This document shows, in pieces, positions 8,801 through 17,264 of a stretch of DNA of 64,000 nucleotides (its first letter is position 1; every line of letters begins with the position of its first letter). Source of the stretch: Phyllobacterium sophorae (lineage in GTDB: Bacteria; Pseudomonadota; Alphaproteobacteria; Rhizobiales; Rhizobiaceae); the NCBI RefSeq assembly GCF_003010965.1, contig NZ_PGGM01000009.1, positions 1-64,000 on the forward strand, written 5' to 3'. The position numbers and the translations under genes were made by a program. The notes beneath the pieces were generated by a model. It was not told where the DNA came from. It ran no database searches and saw nothing but the letters and a program-made list of their open reading frames with translations.

Positions 8801-9241
8801 CACCCCATCGCCCATCAGTTTCGCGACATAGCCGTCGAAACGGACAACGTCGCCCGCAACGGCATTTTGGAATTGGCGCAGGACCGCGCCCATTTCTTCG
8901 GGGTCGAGCTGGGTGGACAAACCTGTCGAGCCCACGAGATCGACAAACATTACAGTGAGCTGTCGTCTCTCGGCCTCACGAGGGCGATCCGCGAATGATT
9001 GGCGCCGGGCAGTGACTGCTTTTTTACCAGTTGAAGATTTCGACGGTGGGGCGTGCTGGTCGCTTTCGAGTGCGGCAATTGCTTCAAGAATCTTCTTTCG
9101 GTGGGCAAGAGCAGCGACCCCCAGCTCCTTGAGATCTTCGGCAGTCAACTTTGGCAGCGTCTCGGCGTCAATCGCATTACTATCGAAAGCCGTGGCATAT
9201 TGCCCAAGCCCCAAACTCTCCAGCCATGACGCAATGATCAT
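5882..9241 (-). CDS. SAM-cyclase-AAA-TPR signalling protein
   Basis: A 1119-residue cytoplasmic protein with four parts. Residues 1-60 form a SAM-like domain. Residues 93-270 form a class III adenylate/guanylate cyclase domain with metal aspartates Asp101 (FVDLVGST) and Asp145 (LMGDGVLAYFG), and catalytic Asn219 and Arg223 (PNLAAR), so it looks catalytically competent. Residues 290-560 hold an AAA/STAND ATPase with Walker A GEAGIGKS at 319-326. The remaining C-terminal half is helical TPR-like repeats. Proteins of this design are common in rhizobia; the signal and effector are unknown. It is followed by the SnoaL-like gene in a likely two-gene operon. Confidence 0.9.
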   Translation of the reverse strand: MIIASWLESLGLGQYATAFDSNAIDAETLPKLTAEDLKELGVAALAHRKKILEAIAALESDQHAPPSKSSTGKKAVTARRQSFADRPREAERRQLTVMFVDLVGSTGLSTQLDPEEMGAVLRQFQNAVAGDVVRFDGYVAKLMGDGVLAYFGWPQAHEDEAERAVRAGLAVVETVKGLSANNCRHLSVRVGIATGLVVVGELIGTGAAQENAVVGETPNLAARLQTLAEPGTVLISELTFRLMGKLFEVKRIRPQKLHGFDTPTNSYLVIGENRAESRFDALHVGGTAPLAGRDPEIALLVERWNLAASGEGQVVELFGEAGIGKSRILQELRERLKEEAITYLRYFCSPFHTETALYPVADQLLRAADINRTDPPEKQLMFLEEALSTAQSPHEAIPLIAALLSIPTDNRYPKLDLMPQKQKARTFEVLIEQLEALARNKPVLMLLEDAHHLDPVSAELFDVIVDRMQRLPIMLVATSRPEGILRWNGFPHATVLTLNRLSRAQAASIITVMTGGKQLPSSVLDQILSKTEGVPLFIEELTKVILESGLLSESGDDYKLSGPLPPLAVPATLHDSLMARLDRLASVREVAQIGAVIGRDFSHELLAAASGFSEVELERATEQLVTAGLVFRRGGESQVSYTFKHALVQDAAYGSLLLSRRQQLHARIAHILEDRFPEITATEPELLAHHFGQASLVEKAAEYHELAGRRALSRSSLSEALVRFGNALTGLKGLSPSKERARRELSIQVALGSTLVAFHGFAAPETGTAYLRAQELCEELGEIQQLFPVVYGLCLFHLYAAQLAEARRDAERLLELAHGNNDRGLSFFAHRAAGVSALPAGEFSRARAHLTEALALYDPQEHRSPAFVYAFDPHVVCLDYLARALLALGLPDQALAANEEAAGEARRIGHRNSLALPLFFGGVMRQILGDATGVKLRAAELAQISAEGGFRFWQAGATILQAWVVAAEGETERGRAELHRGVCEWRSTGAQYMWPYFAALLAQIELKAGDPAAALTLLKEAQEVIEKTNERWFASEVFRLQGEALLQLGPEQAGDALTTARSQDARFWQLRAAIGLVRAGGSEINARKQLAEIFSSFTEGSTLPDMKAAQLLAATVGSA

Positions 9242-9519
9242 CGGAGGCCCCTCTCAGAACGACCATCCTAAACCTACCAGTGTACATGATCCAAATGCAA
9301 AAATCACTGCATGGCGTTGCCGACTACTTCGATCGACTGTGCGCCAATTGCGGCGCTGTTTGTTCATGAATTGAAAACGTGTTCGATCGGGTCGGCCTCA
9401 CTTGTGCAAGAACCCAATGTCGAGATCGATCTTGGCTTGAAGATGCCTGAAGCGGCAGGAAATGCGTCCGATGCTCTAGTCACTCAGGAACGATCCTAAA
9501 CGCCTGCAAAGGTGATCCA
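9242..9519. other. Intergenic region
   Basis: This 278-bp gap lies upstream of the cyclase gene and downstream of the sugar ATPase gene, both on the minus strand. It should contain the cyclase promoter. A 62-codon plus-strand frame here (9311-9499) has no ribosome-binding site or recognisable sequence and is not called. Confidence 0.4.
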
Positions 9520-10308
9520 TCACCGCTCCACTCTTCTTGCTTCATCGGCCGTAAGCGCGCTCTCTCGCGTGCCGGAAACGATAATCTCCAAGACCTCATG
9601 TTCGTCGGTATTCTTGATGTAGCGGTCGCCGACGTACTCGCCTCGCTTAAGCACCATGACGCGATCGCCCACGGCGAAAATGTCGACGAGGCGGTGTGAG
9701 ATGATAATCTGGGCGACACCCTGCTTCTTTAGCTCAAGCATGGTTTCGAGGAGGCGCTCGGTCGCCATCACCGAAAGGTTGGCGGTGGGCTCGTCGAGGA
9801 TCACGACGCGCGGCTCGAACGAGATGGCGCGGGCGATGGCCACAGATTGCTGGCGGCCGCCCGACAGGCTTTCGACCTTCTGATACACGGAGTTCACATC
9901 GACTTTGAGCCGTTTGAGCACACGGTCAGCTTCCGCATACATCTTCCGCCGATTGACGAATGGCCCCTTGAGCGGCCAGCGGCCAAGAAAGATATTCTGG
10001 CCGACGTCCATGTTCCCGCACAGCGCAAAATCCTGGTAGATCATCTCGATACCGGCGTCTCGGCTCTCGTGCGGACTCTTGAAGTGGACCGGCTGCCCGG
10101 CCACGAAGATCTCGCCGCCGTCGCGTTGATAGGCGCCGGTCAGTATCTTCATCAGAGTCGACTTGCCGGCGGAGTTGTCGCCGACCAGGCCAAGAATCTC
10201 ACCAGGATAAAGCATGAGGTCGACCTTGCGGAGCGCTTGCACGGCCCCGAAAGCTTTTTCGATGTTCCGCATCTCGACGATGGGCTCGGGTGGTGTCGCA
10301 TCAGCCAT
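9520..10308 (-). CDS. Sugar ABC importer, ATP-binding protein (CUT2/FrcA type)
   Basis: A 262-residue single-domain ATPase energising a ribose/fructose-class importer. Walker A is GDNSAGKST (residues 43-51), the signature is LSGGRQQ (148-154) and Walker B is VVILDEPTAN (168-177). The GDN(S/G)AGKST form and the single ATPase domain resemble FrcA of the Sinorhizobium fructose importer rather than the duplicated RbsA type. Its start overlaps the end of the fused permease gene by 8 bp, so translation is coupled. The sugar cannot be told from sequence. Confidence 0.9.
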   Translation of the reverse strand: MADATPPEPIVEMRNIEKAFGAVQALRKVDLMLYPGEILGLVGDNSAGKSTLMKILTGAYQRDGGEIFVAGQPVHFKSPHESRDAGIEMIYQDFALCGNMDVGQNIFLGRWPLKGPFVNRRKMYAEADRVLKRLKVDVNSVYQKVESLSGGRQQSVAIARAISFEPRVVILDEPTANLSVMATERLLETMLELKKQGVAQIIISHRLVDIFAVGDRVMVLKRGEYVGDRYIKNTDEHEVLEIIVSGTRESALTADEARRVER

Positions 10309-12556
10309 GAACGGTTTCCGAGGTTCGTGCGCCTCTTGTGAGGCGGGTTCTCAGGCGTCCGAGAATGTTAGCCTGGCGCACCCAGATATCGACGAGCACC
10401 GCCACGATAAGGATGACGCCGATGAAAACATTGATCCAGTGCTGCGGCATGCTGAACCCTTGGACATTGAGCTGCAAGAGTGCCCGGACGAGCGTGATCA
10501 CGGCAGCGCCGGCAAGCGCGCCAATCACCGTGCCGTAACCACCAAAGATCGAGCCTCCGCCGATAATCACGGAGGCGATGGCGTCAAGCTCGCGGAACTG
10601 GCCGGCGACAGGGTTGAAGCTGCGAAAGTAAGCGACATTGATGATCCCTGCCATGGACGCGCAGAGGGCCGCCAACAACAGCGCGACGAACCGCATGCGA
10701 TTGGTGTTGATGCCGGCATAGGCTGCGGCTCGGACGTTGCCGCCGGTGGCGTAGACCTTCTGCCCGAACGGCGTGTAGGCAAGTACCACGCCAGCAATCA
10801 GCGCGACGATGAGCATCCAGACCGTCTGCACGCTCACCACCTGAGCAACTGAGCGGAGGACACCATCGGCCAGTGATATGCCGAAATGCAGGAGGATGTC
10901 GTTCACCTTGCGACCGAGCAGGTTGTAGCCTTCGGGCCAGCCAGTCAGTTGCTGACCAGCCACGAACCAGGCGGCGAGGCCTCGGGCGATATAGAACATG
11001 CCGAGCGTCGCGATGAAGGCCGGCAGCTTGAAGCCGACAGTGACGATAGCGTTGACGAGGCCAGCGGTCATCCCTGCGAGCAAGCCCATTGCCACGGCGG
11101 TGAAAGGGTCGGCGCCCAGCACCTTGAGGAAATAGGCGGCGGCGCTTCCGGCGAGAGCGAGGACCGCCCCGACTGAAAGATCGATGTCGCCGGCCGCAAT
11201 CACATAGGTGAGCCCGACCGCAATCAACGCCAGTTCCGTGTAGTTGAGCAGGATCGCGAAGGTATTGGACAGGTTCCACCAATAGTCGGGCCGCAGAATG
11301 AGGCCCGTCAACCACAGCAGCGCGGTCAAGAGGATGGCCAGTGCGTCGCGCCGGGCGAGGAACTTGCCGAGCCCCGTGGACGACAACGCCGTATCCGTTA
11401 TCATCGCCCCCTTGGTCTGGACACCCTCGACCGCGATACCGCCGATCTCGTAGGCGGGGGGCGGCGGCCGGCCGCGAAGCCATGCCCAGAGCCGCGCCGC
11501 GACCTGGCGACGAATGAGATAAGGCTCGATGAGCACGGCGAAGACTAGGAGGAGGCCAAGAAATACCAGCACTGCGCCGGCCGGTAGGGTGTACTTGGCG
11601 TTGACCGGGATGTTCTGACCGTCGATGACGATGATGCGGGTAATGGGCCAGCCTTCGCGCAATACCTTGTCGATCAGAACGACGAGTGCGGCGCCAAGAC
11701 ACGAACCCACGACACGGCCGCGGCCGCCAAGAATCGAGGCACCGCCGATGATGACGGATGCGATGACGGTGAGTTCCCAGTTCACGCCATATAGCGGGGT
11801 CACCCCCTTGTCTTGGGCGGCCGACAAAAGGGCTGCCAGGGTCGCGCAAAGCGAAGAGATCAGATATGCGCGAATGCGCACCCAGTTCGTCGCAATGCCC
11901 GCATAGATCGCTGCCTGTTCGTTACCGCCGGTAGCAAATGTCTCGTATCCCCAACGCGTCTTGGCGAGGACGTAAGCGCCGATCGCCATCACCACAATCG
12001 CGATCGGAATCTGATTGTTGAAGCCGAAAATGTTGGTTTCGCCGAGATGGAAGAAGAGCGGATGCGCCGCCGCTTTTTCGGAATAATAAATTGCCTGGCC
12101 ATGCGTAAGTGCGAGGACGAAGCCGCGGCCGATCAAGAGCGTCGTCAAGGTCGCGATGAACGCTGGTACCCTCAGGATGGTAATCAGCACCCCATTTGCC
12201 AATCCGATCCCGGCGCCTAGGAGGATGCACAGAACAACTGAAGTCGTGATGCCGAGATCAAGGAAGTTCGGGGCGAACAACCGGGCGAAAACGACGGCGA
12301 TCAAGCCGTAGATTGAGCCCACCGAAAGATCGAGATCCCTGTTGACGATGACGAAAGTCATTCCAACCGCAATAATCCCAACCCGGGATGTGTCGCGCAG
12401 AAGTGCATGAAGCGCCTCCGTTGAACCGAAGAAAGCCGGATTGACGAGCACCCCGCCGAGGTAGAGGAGGGCAAGGAATATGAGGAGTCCGATCTCCCAG
12501 CCGCCGGCGAGCTGGGGCGGCGCACGGCCGAGCGATGTGGTCGTGGTGATCGTCAT
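10301..12556 (-). CDS. Fused double permease of a CUT2 sugar ABC importer
   Basis: A 751-residue inner-membrane protein consisting of two complete RbsC/FrcB-like permeases in tandem. Each half carries the family signature: VNRDLDLSVGSIYG in the first half and AAGDIDLSVGAVLA in the second, each followed later by R-V-P-A-F-I-A-T-L or K-L-P-A-F-I-A-T-L and by A-S-V-I-I-G-G-A/G-S-I. A hydrophilic linker of about 60 residues joins them, near residues 345-400. CUT2 importers normally use two copies of one permease, so this is a covalent heterodimer. It lies 78 bp after the binding-protein gene and overlaps the ATPase gene. Confidence 0.93.
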   Translation of the reverse strand: MTITTTTSLGRAPPQLAGGWEIGLLIFLALLYLGGVLVNPAFFGSTEALHALLRDTSRVGIIAVGMTFVIVNRDLDLSVGSIYGLIAVVFARLFAPNFLDLGITTSVVLCILLGAGIGLANGVLITILRVPAFIATLTTLLIGRGFVLALTHGQAIYYSEKAAAHPLFFHLGETNIFGFNNQIPIAIVVMAIGAYVLAKTRWGYETFATGGNEQAAIYAGIATNWVRIRAYLISSLCATLAALLSAAQDKGVTPLYGVNWELTVIASVIIGGASILGGRGRVVGSCLGAALVVLIDKVLREGWPITRIIVIDGQNIPVNAKYTLPAGAVLVFLGLLLVFAVLIEPYLIRRQVAARLWAWLRGRPPPPAYEIGGIAVEGVQTKGAMITDTALSSTGLGKFLARRDALAILLTALLWLTGLILRPDYWWNLSNTFAILLNYTELALIAVGLTYVIAAGDIDLSVGAVLALAGSAAAYFLKVLGADPFTAVAMGLLAGMTAGLVNAIVTVGFKLPAFIATLGMFYIARGLAAWFVAGQQLTGWPEGYNLLGRKVNDILLHFGISLADGVLRSVAQVVSVQTVWMLIVALIAGVVLAYTPFGQKVYATGGNVRAAAYAGINTNRMRFVALLLAALCASMAGIINVAYFRSFNPVAGQFRELDAIASVIIGGGSIFGGYGTVIGALAGAAVITLVRALLQLNVQGFSMPQHWINVFIGVILIVAVLVDIWVRQANILGRLRTRLTRGARTSETVHG

Positions 12557-12586
12557 GGCGTTCTTCTGATCCCTGGCCGCCGCAAT

Positions 12587-12610
12587 GCGGGAGAACTCGC
12601 GCTCTCCCGC
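12587..12610 (-). promoter_or_regulatory. Hairpin between binding protein and permease genes
   Basis: An 8-bp perfect stem (GCGGGAGA with TCTCCCGC) closes an 8-base loop, 24 bp after the stop codon of the binding-protein gene. It has no following T-run, so it is more likely an mRNA-stabilising or partial-termination element than a full terminator. Confidence 0.55.
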
Positions 12611-12634
12611 GAATTTGAAGTGTTCCGAGCTACA

Positions 12635-13717
12635 TCAATTCTCGAAGCGCTTGCCGACATTCGCAACCGTTTCCTTCGTCACGAGTTGGGCGCGCGTATC
12701 AAGATTGGCGGCCGCAATGCCGCGGTCGATCTGCAGATAGAGCTGCATGACCGGCCAGAACCCCTGCAGGAATGGCTGCTGTCCCAGCGAACCGGTCAGG
12801 TTCCCCGCAGCGATACCTTCTTGCTGTGCTGGTCCGAGGTCAAAACCATAGGCGCAGAGCTTGCCGGTTTTCTTCATCTGTTCGACCGCTTTGACGAGCG
12901 GCGGCGTGAAGACGTTGTTGGCGGTGAAAGCACCGACCACATCACCACGCGACTCGAAGAGCGTAACAAGCGCGTTGACGGGGTCATTTGGGTTCGTGTC
13001 GATGCCCACGTTCTCCGGACCGGCGTCGACCTTGAATGCCTCGAGCTTGCCGGCGTCCTTCAACGTCTTGACAATTGCGTTGAAGGCGGCGGTCACACGA
13101 TTGTTCACCTCAATATTGCCCATTGCGGTAGAGGACGGCAGCACGATCGAGCCGCTGGTCGCGCCACTCGCGAGGACGCAATTGGCGAGCGCCTCACCTC
13201 CGATTGCCGCAGCCGACGCGTCCTGGCCGGTGTGGCTGATGGCGCTCCGGTGCAAGATGTTTGCGTCGAACGAATTAGTGGTGGCGACCGGGATACCATT
13301 TGCTTCGGCGGTTTTGACAATGTCGTTATAGGCGCCGACCTGTGGTGTGGTCATGATTATCCCGTCGATAGTCGGATCCTGCACGATCTGGTTCAGGATT
13401 TCGATTTCGCGTGCAGGATCATCTACTGGCGATTCCGAGCCAAGCAGCAGGATCTTGGCGCCGATCATGTTGCCGGCGACAGTTGCGCCAACATAGACGG
13501 GGTCAAAGAAGCCATTGCCGGCGGTGTGCGTTACAATCGCAAAGGTCAAATGACCGTCGGCCGAATGGAAATCCTTGGTACCGGGTGCCTCCTTTGCGGC
13601 TTCATTAAAATTATAGCCGCCAACTGCTTTCTCGACACTCCCGGATTGTGCGAAGGCGTGCGTGACGCCGAGCGATAACGCCGCGGCGCAAGCCGCGAGC
13701 AAGAAATTACGCCCCAT
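12635..13717 (-). CDS. Sugar ABC importer, periplasmic binding protein
   Basis: A 360-residue periplasmic binding protein of the ribose/galactose (type I, Peripla_BP_4) class. The signal peptide is clear: MGRNFLLAACAAALSL then a cut after AFA. The mature part shows the expected D-G-I-I-M-T-T-P-Q segment and the G-x-x-T-A-N-N segment facing the ligand cleft. The frame is open 51 codons further upstream, but the ATG at 13717 is preceded by a GGGAGGATC site and gives a proper signal peptide. It is first in the binding protein-permease-ATPase operon. The ligand is unknown. Confidence 0.88.
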   Translation of the reverse strand: MGRNFLLAACAAALSLGVTHAFAQSGSVEKAVGGYNFNEAAKEAPGTKDFHSADGHLTFAIVTHTAGNGFFDPVYVGATVAGNMIGAKILLLGSESPVDDPAREIEILNQIVQDPTIDGIIMTTPQVGAYNDIVKTAEANGIPVATTNSFDANILHRSAISHTGQDASAAAIGGEALANCVLASGATSGSIVLPSSTAMGNIEVNNRVTAAFNAIVKTLKDAGKLEAFKVDAGPENVGIDTNPNDPVNALVTLFESRGDVVGAFTANNVFTPPLVKAVEQMKKTGKLCAYGFDLGPAQQEGIAAGNLTGSLGQQPFLQGFWPVMQLYLQIDRGIAAANLDTRAQLVTKETVANVGKRFEN

Positions 13718-14043
13718 GACTGATCCTCCCTTTTCAACCAAGGGCGAAAGCCGTTCGGGCGCACTTATCGAGAGGGGTCCGAATGCTTCCTCCCACTTTG
13801 TTATATTCTGCGCAAATGCGGTCCAAGTAAATGGTGTACTTACTGTACCCGCGCATTTGTTCAACTGCACCTGCTATACGCTTGCTTTCCGGTAGAAAGT
13901 GCAATTCGACATTGGCGTCGTCTCAACCAAAGAACTATTTCATACTGTACTTAAACCAGGCGTGTTTTCGCTATTTCCAGCGCACGGCACGTGACGTTCA
14001 TGAGCTGACGAATGCCAGCGCCGAAACGACGCCTCTTCATGGT
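13718..14043. other. Promoter region of the CUT2 importer operon
   Basis: A 326-bp stretch without a gene. On the minus strand a TTGGAC (13826-13821) and a TATAAC (13805-13800), 15 bp apart, could form a promoter for the binding-protein gene, though the spacer is short. The downstream end of the adenylation-acyltransferase gene borders the region at 14044. No confident operator was recognised. Confidence 0.35.
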
Positions 14044-16626
14044 TTATCTGGGGCTGGTTGGATTCAACCACTGGCTCGCCCACGGCAGGCGGAACGGCTT
14101 GATCATCCACGCCCAACGCAACAGGTTCTTCAGAAATTCATTAGCCAACAAACCTGCGGCAACGCCGCCGAAGATCGATGCTGCAGTGAAAATCGACCAG
14201 GGCAGCATGCCTTCAAGTGGCGTTAGTATCAACTCAGGTACGAACCTATGGAAAAGATAGATATGGTAGCTTGCGGCGGAGATCGGAAGCACGAGATGGA
14301 CGATACGCCGCGGCAACGATACACGGGGAGCGGATAGCAGGGCAGCGAGAAGCGCGAACTGGAGCATATATTTGACCCAGGAGCCGATCCAGTTGCCACC
14401 GGAATAGGCAACCAGCGGAAAAATGGCTGCAGCAGCTGCCAGCACCAATAGCTTTCTGAAGAAATTGTCGGCAAAATATGCCAACCAACCAAAGGCTGCG
14501 AGATAAAGCACCCATGGCACCGTAAAAATTTGTCGGTCCCCGATCGGCCAGGCCAATGGCCCCATAAACCGAATTGCCAGCGCCGCTGCAAGAAATGACA
14601 TCCCAAAGGAATACGGACTTCTCGCGGCGGTATTCCGGATGGTTGGAATGGCGAATAGTCCAATCCAGATCAGCATCATCTGGACATAGGCTTCAACGAA
14701 CCAATACAGCAAGGGAACCATCGTTCCGTTGGCCGGATCGGCGAAACCGAAGTTGCCGACAAGGAGCACTGACGTCCACGGCACCTTGCCCCACGCAAGG
14801 CCGTAAACGGCAACAATCAGATAATAGGGCGCAAGGACAGTTATGATGGGCCGTGCAAAAGCAGTGAGATTACCGGAAAACAAATTGCCGCTCTGGAAGC
14901 GGGCGAGACCGTAGCCGATCAACATGACCATGGCGGCAGCACCGCCTGGAATTGGCCAAAGGGTTGCGTGTTGGACGACGACGCAAAGGATAGCCAACGT
15001 GCGGATCAGCAGATCCGTTCCTACGGTCTGCATCCCGGTCTTGGCCTGTCCCATGGTGGAGAGCTCAGCGATTGATCTGTTCTCCCAGTTCTCGGGCAGC
15101 TGGTGCAGGACTCGCTCGAGTTCCAAGGACAAGCGGACGTAGCGTAACGAGTCACCGCCCAGCGATACGAAGGTGTCATTGTCGGCGACGGTCAGCGGTA
15201 AGAACGCTTCCCTGAACGCTGTTCTCACGCTCAGCGTTTTGCGGGTCTGCTTCTGGCCAAAACGCATTCTCAACTGTTGATAGTCAACCTTGCCCGATGG
15301 AAGGCGAGGCAGTATTCCCTGCCGGCTGGCTTCGACGTGGAGGGCGGTCAGCCCGCTCGCCTGGACCAGCGCGTTGCGTACAGTATCTTCTGAATGCGAT
15401 GACGTATAAAAGGCAATGATTGATTGATCATCGCCCAAAACGGCTGCTTGGATCCCCTGCAGTGACAGTGCTTGTTCCAGCAAGTCGTGACCGATGCGCA
15501 ATCCTGCGATCTTCGATATACGACTGCGGCGACCGACAATGCGGTAAAATCCACGCTTGTCCCGTATCGCCAGATCTCCTGTTTTCAGTTCCGTCAGTTC
15601 CGCGCCGCGGCTCAAGTCGCTCCGGCTCGATGCGTAGCCCATCATGATATTGGGCCCGCTATAGATCAATTCACCGGGGGTTTCGGCTCCATGGATCACC
15701 ATCCCATATTCATCCGCCAGGCCCAGTTCCCCTCCCGGGATTGCAATCCCGATGCCGTGCGGGTTTTCCACCACCAGGTGAGGCGGAACATAAGCCATTC
15801 TCGCCGTGGCCTCGGTCTGCCCATACATGACAAAGAGTTCCTTGCCCTGCCGTGATAGGTGGCTGCCATAAAGACGCACCAGATCGGCGGGCAATCGTCC
15901 GCCGGCCACGGTCAACATCCTCAGGTTCGGCAGGTTTTCCTGGCGAAAACCGATCTGCTCGAATAGTTCGAAAGAATACGGAACTCCGGAAATGTTTGTA
16001 CAACGGCTCTCTCGCAGGTCCTCGACGAAACCGGTGTCGAGGATTGATTTGCGCGGAACAAAGACGCTGGCGTGCGCGGCCAGGTGGGAATTCAGAACCG
16101 AAAGGCCGTAAGAATAGTGAAGTGGCAGTATTAACGCGCTGCGGTCGTTGTATGTGAGATGGAGGAAATGAACAATAGAATCCGCATTGGCTTCTACGTT
16201 CCTTCCCGAAAGCCGCACGAACTTGCCCTGACCGGTGCTGCCGGATGTCGAGAGCAGCAAGGTGAGATCAGGATGCAGGGTTTCACACGATGGGTGAGCT
16301 GTGTGGTCGGTGAGCCAGCGGTCTCCAATTTTGCGAAAGCAGATATCAGGTCCGTATAATTTCTGAAAACTGGCAGCCGCACGCGTGTCGCCCGGCGGCA
16401 GCAGCGCGACGGCATGCCCGCCGGCAAGCGCCGCGAGATAGGCGATGATCGCGTGTTCGGAAAGACTGGCTTCTATGGCAATCAACCGCTTTTCGCCGCC
16501 AAACGACGTCGCCAAAGTCGCGACCCGCTGCGCAAGTTGATCATAGGTTATGACAGCCCGGCCGGGGAATATCAGGGCGGGCGATTGGCCGCCGTCGGAC
16601 AGGTGGCCGACAAAATTTGGAACCAT
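14044..16626 (-). CDS. Adenylation-carrier-membrane acyltransferase fusion enzyme
   Basis: An approximately 860-residue three-part enzyme; residue numbers here count from a TTG at 16656, ten codons before the ATG at 16626. The N-terminal part is an AMP-forming adenylation domain: STSGSTGQGK (136-145), YGQTE (278-282), TGDL (359-362) and catalytic Lys456 in PSGK. A carrier domain follows, with the phosphopantetheine serine at 503 (GGDSL). The C-terminal 320 residues are about ten membrane helices beginning with R-x10-H (Arg552, His563), the acyltransferase-3 signature. It should activate an acid, load it on its own carrier and hand it across or onto a membrane acceptor. Acid and acceptor are unknown. 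Both start codons lack a good ribosome-binding site. Confidence 0.85.
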   Translation of the reverse strand: MVPNFVGHLSDGGQSPALIFPGRAVITYDQLAQRVATLATSFGGEKRLIAIEASLSEHAIIAYLAALAGGHAVALLPPGDTRAAASFQKLYGPDICFRKIGDRWLTDHTAHPSCETLHPDLTLLLSTSGSTGQGKFVRLSGRNVEANADSIVHFLHLTYNDRSALILPLHYSYGLSVLNSHLAAHASVFVPRKSILDTGFVEDLRESRCTNISGVPYSFELFEQIGFRQENLPNLRMLTVAGGRLPADLVRLYGSHLSRQGKELFVMYGQTEATARMAYVPPHLVVENPHGIGIAIPGGELGLADEYGMVIHGAETPGELIYSGPNIMMGYASSRSDLSRGAELTELKTGDLAIRDKRGFYRIVGRRSRISKIAGLRIGHDLLEQALSLQGIQAAVLGDDQSIIAFYTSSHSEDTVRNALVQASGLTALHVEASRQGILPRLPSGKVDYQQLRMRFGQKQTRKTLSVRTAFREAFLPLTVADNDTFVSLGGDSLRYVRLSLELERVLHQLPENWENRSIAELSTMGQAKTGMQTVGTDLLIRTLAILCVVVQHATLWPIPGGAAAMVMLIGYGLARFQSGNLFSGNLTAFARPIITVLAPYYLIVAVYGLAWGKVPWTSVLLVGNFGFADPANGTMVPLLYWFVEAYVQMMLIWIGLFAIPTIRNTAARSPYSFGMSFLAAALAIRFMGPLAWPIGDRQIFTVPWVLYLAAFGWLAYFADNFFRKLLVLAAAAAIFPLVAYSGGNWIGSWVKYMLQFALLAALLSAPRVSLPRRIVHLVLPISAASYHIYLFHRFVPELILTPLEGMLPWSIFTAASIFGGVAAGLLANEFLKNLLRWAWMIKPFRLPWASQWLNPTSPR

Positions 16627-16656
16627 TGAAATGTCCGATCCCACCTTCCGAAACAA

Positions 16657-17264
16657 TACTGACGATATGAATGGATGGGCTGATACGTTTCTGGAGTGTA
16701 ATAGTCAATTTATGTTGCAGGTCACACACGCATTTGCTGCTTCGCTGTTGTCCTGCACCGGCAGCCTCGTCCTTATGCAAGCAAAATTCTGAAAGTGGTA
16801 CTAAGCACTTCTCCAGTTCTCCTGCGAATGAGCTAGTACTTTTTAACTACACAAGACTGATGGACAAAAAAGAAATTTGCAATGTCCGTGTAATGTTTAA
16901 AATAACGCTAATTCTTTATTTGACAATTAGTTCTCGAAATGACCTACTATCCTGTCAAATGAAACCTAGTCCTGCGTGGGGGAATATGCGCATCAATGGT
17001 AGGTTTGCCTCAAAATGGTTGCTTGGGACACTAAGCAGCGACGCGATCCCCGGATTTGATTTTCTTCACGCCGGCACTGGCAAAGGTGCGCTGAACTATG
17101 TCGTGGCCTACGCCGGTAACAATAATGATGTCATTTAGGCGCCCATCAGAGGTAAATGTAACTCTTGAAGACGTTCCGGGTCATCGGCGTTACTGCGGTC
17201 GACGCGGCGGAGTAGTGGCACTTTATTCTGATCGGTTCGTCGATACCGCGTTGAAAGTAAGCAG
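16657..17264. other. Long A+T-rich intergenic region between divergent genes
   Basis: About 600 bp, visibly richer in A+T than its surroundings, separate the adenylation-acyltransferase gene from speD. A plus-strand promoter candidate is TTGACA at 16920-16925 and TACTAT at 16945-16950 with a 19-bp spacer. A 155-codon plus-strand frame (16671-17138) is rejected as a gene because its sequence is of random character. The length allows for upstream regulation or a leader RNA, but no riboswitch class was recognised. Confidence 0.4.

Noticed and set aside
10584-11849. 421-codon minus-strand frame inside the fused permease
   Set aside because: Arginine-rich frameshifted shadow of the permease; the overlapping frame has all expected membrane motifs.
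12620-13678. 352-codon plus-strand frame
   Set aside because: Antisense shadow of the sugar-binding protein gene.
14044-16626. Complete nonribosomal peptide synthetase module
   Set aside because: There is no condensation domain; the C-terminal part is a membrane acyltransferase-3-like domain.
16671-17138. 155-codon plus-strand frame upstream of speD
   Set aside because: Random-looking composition, no ribosome-binding site and no motif; more likely an open stretch of intergenic DNA.
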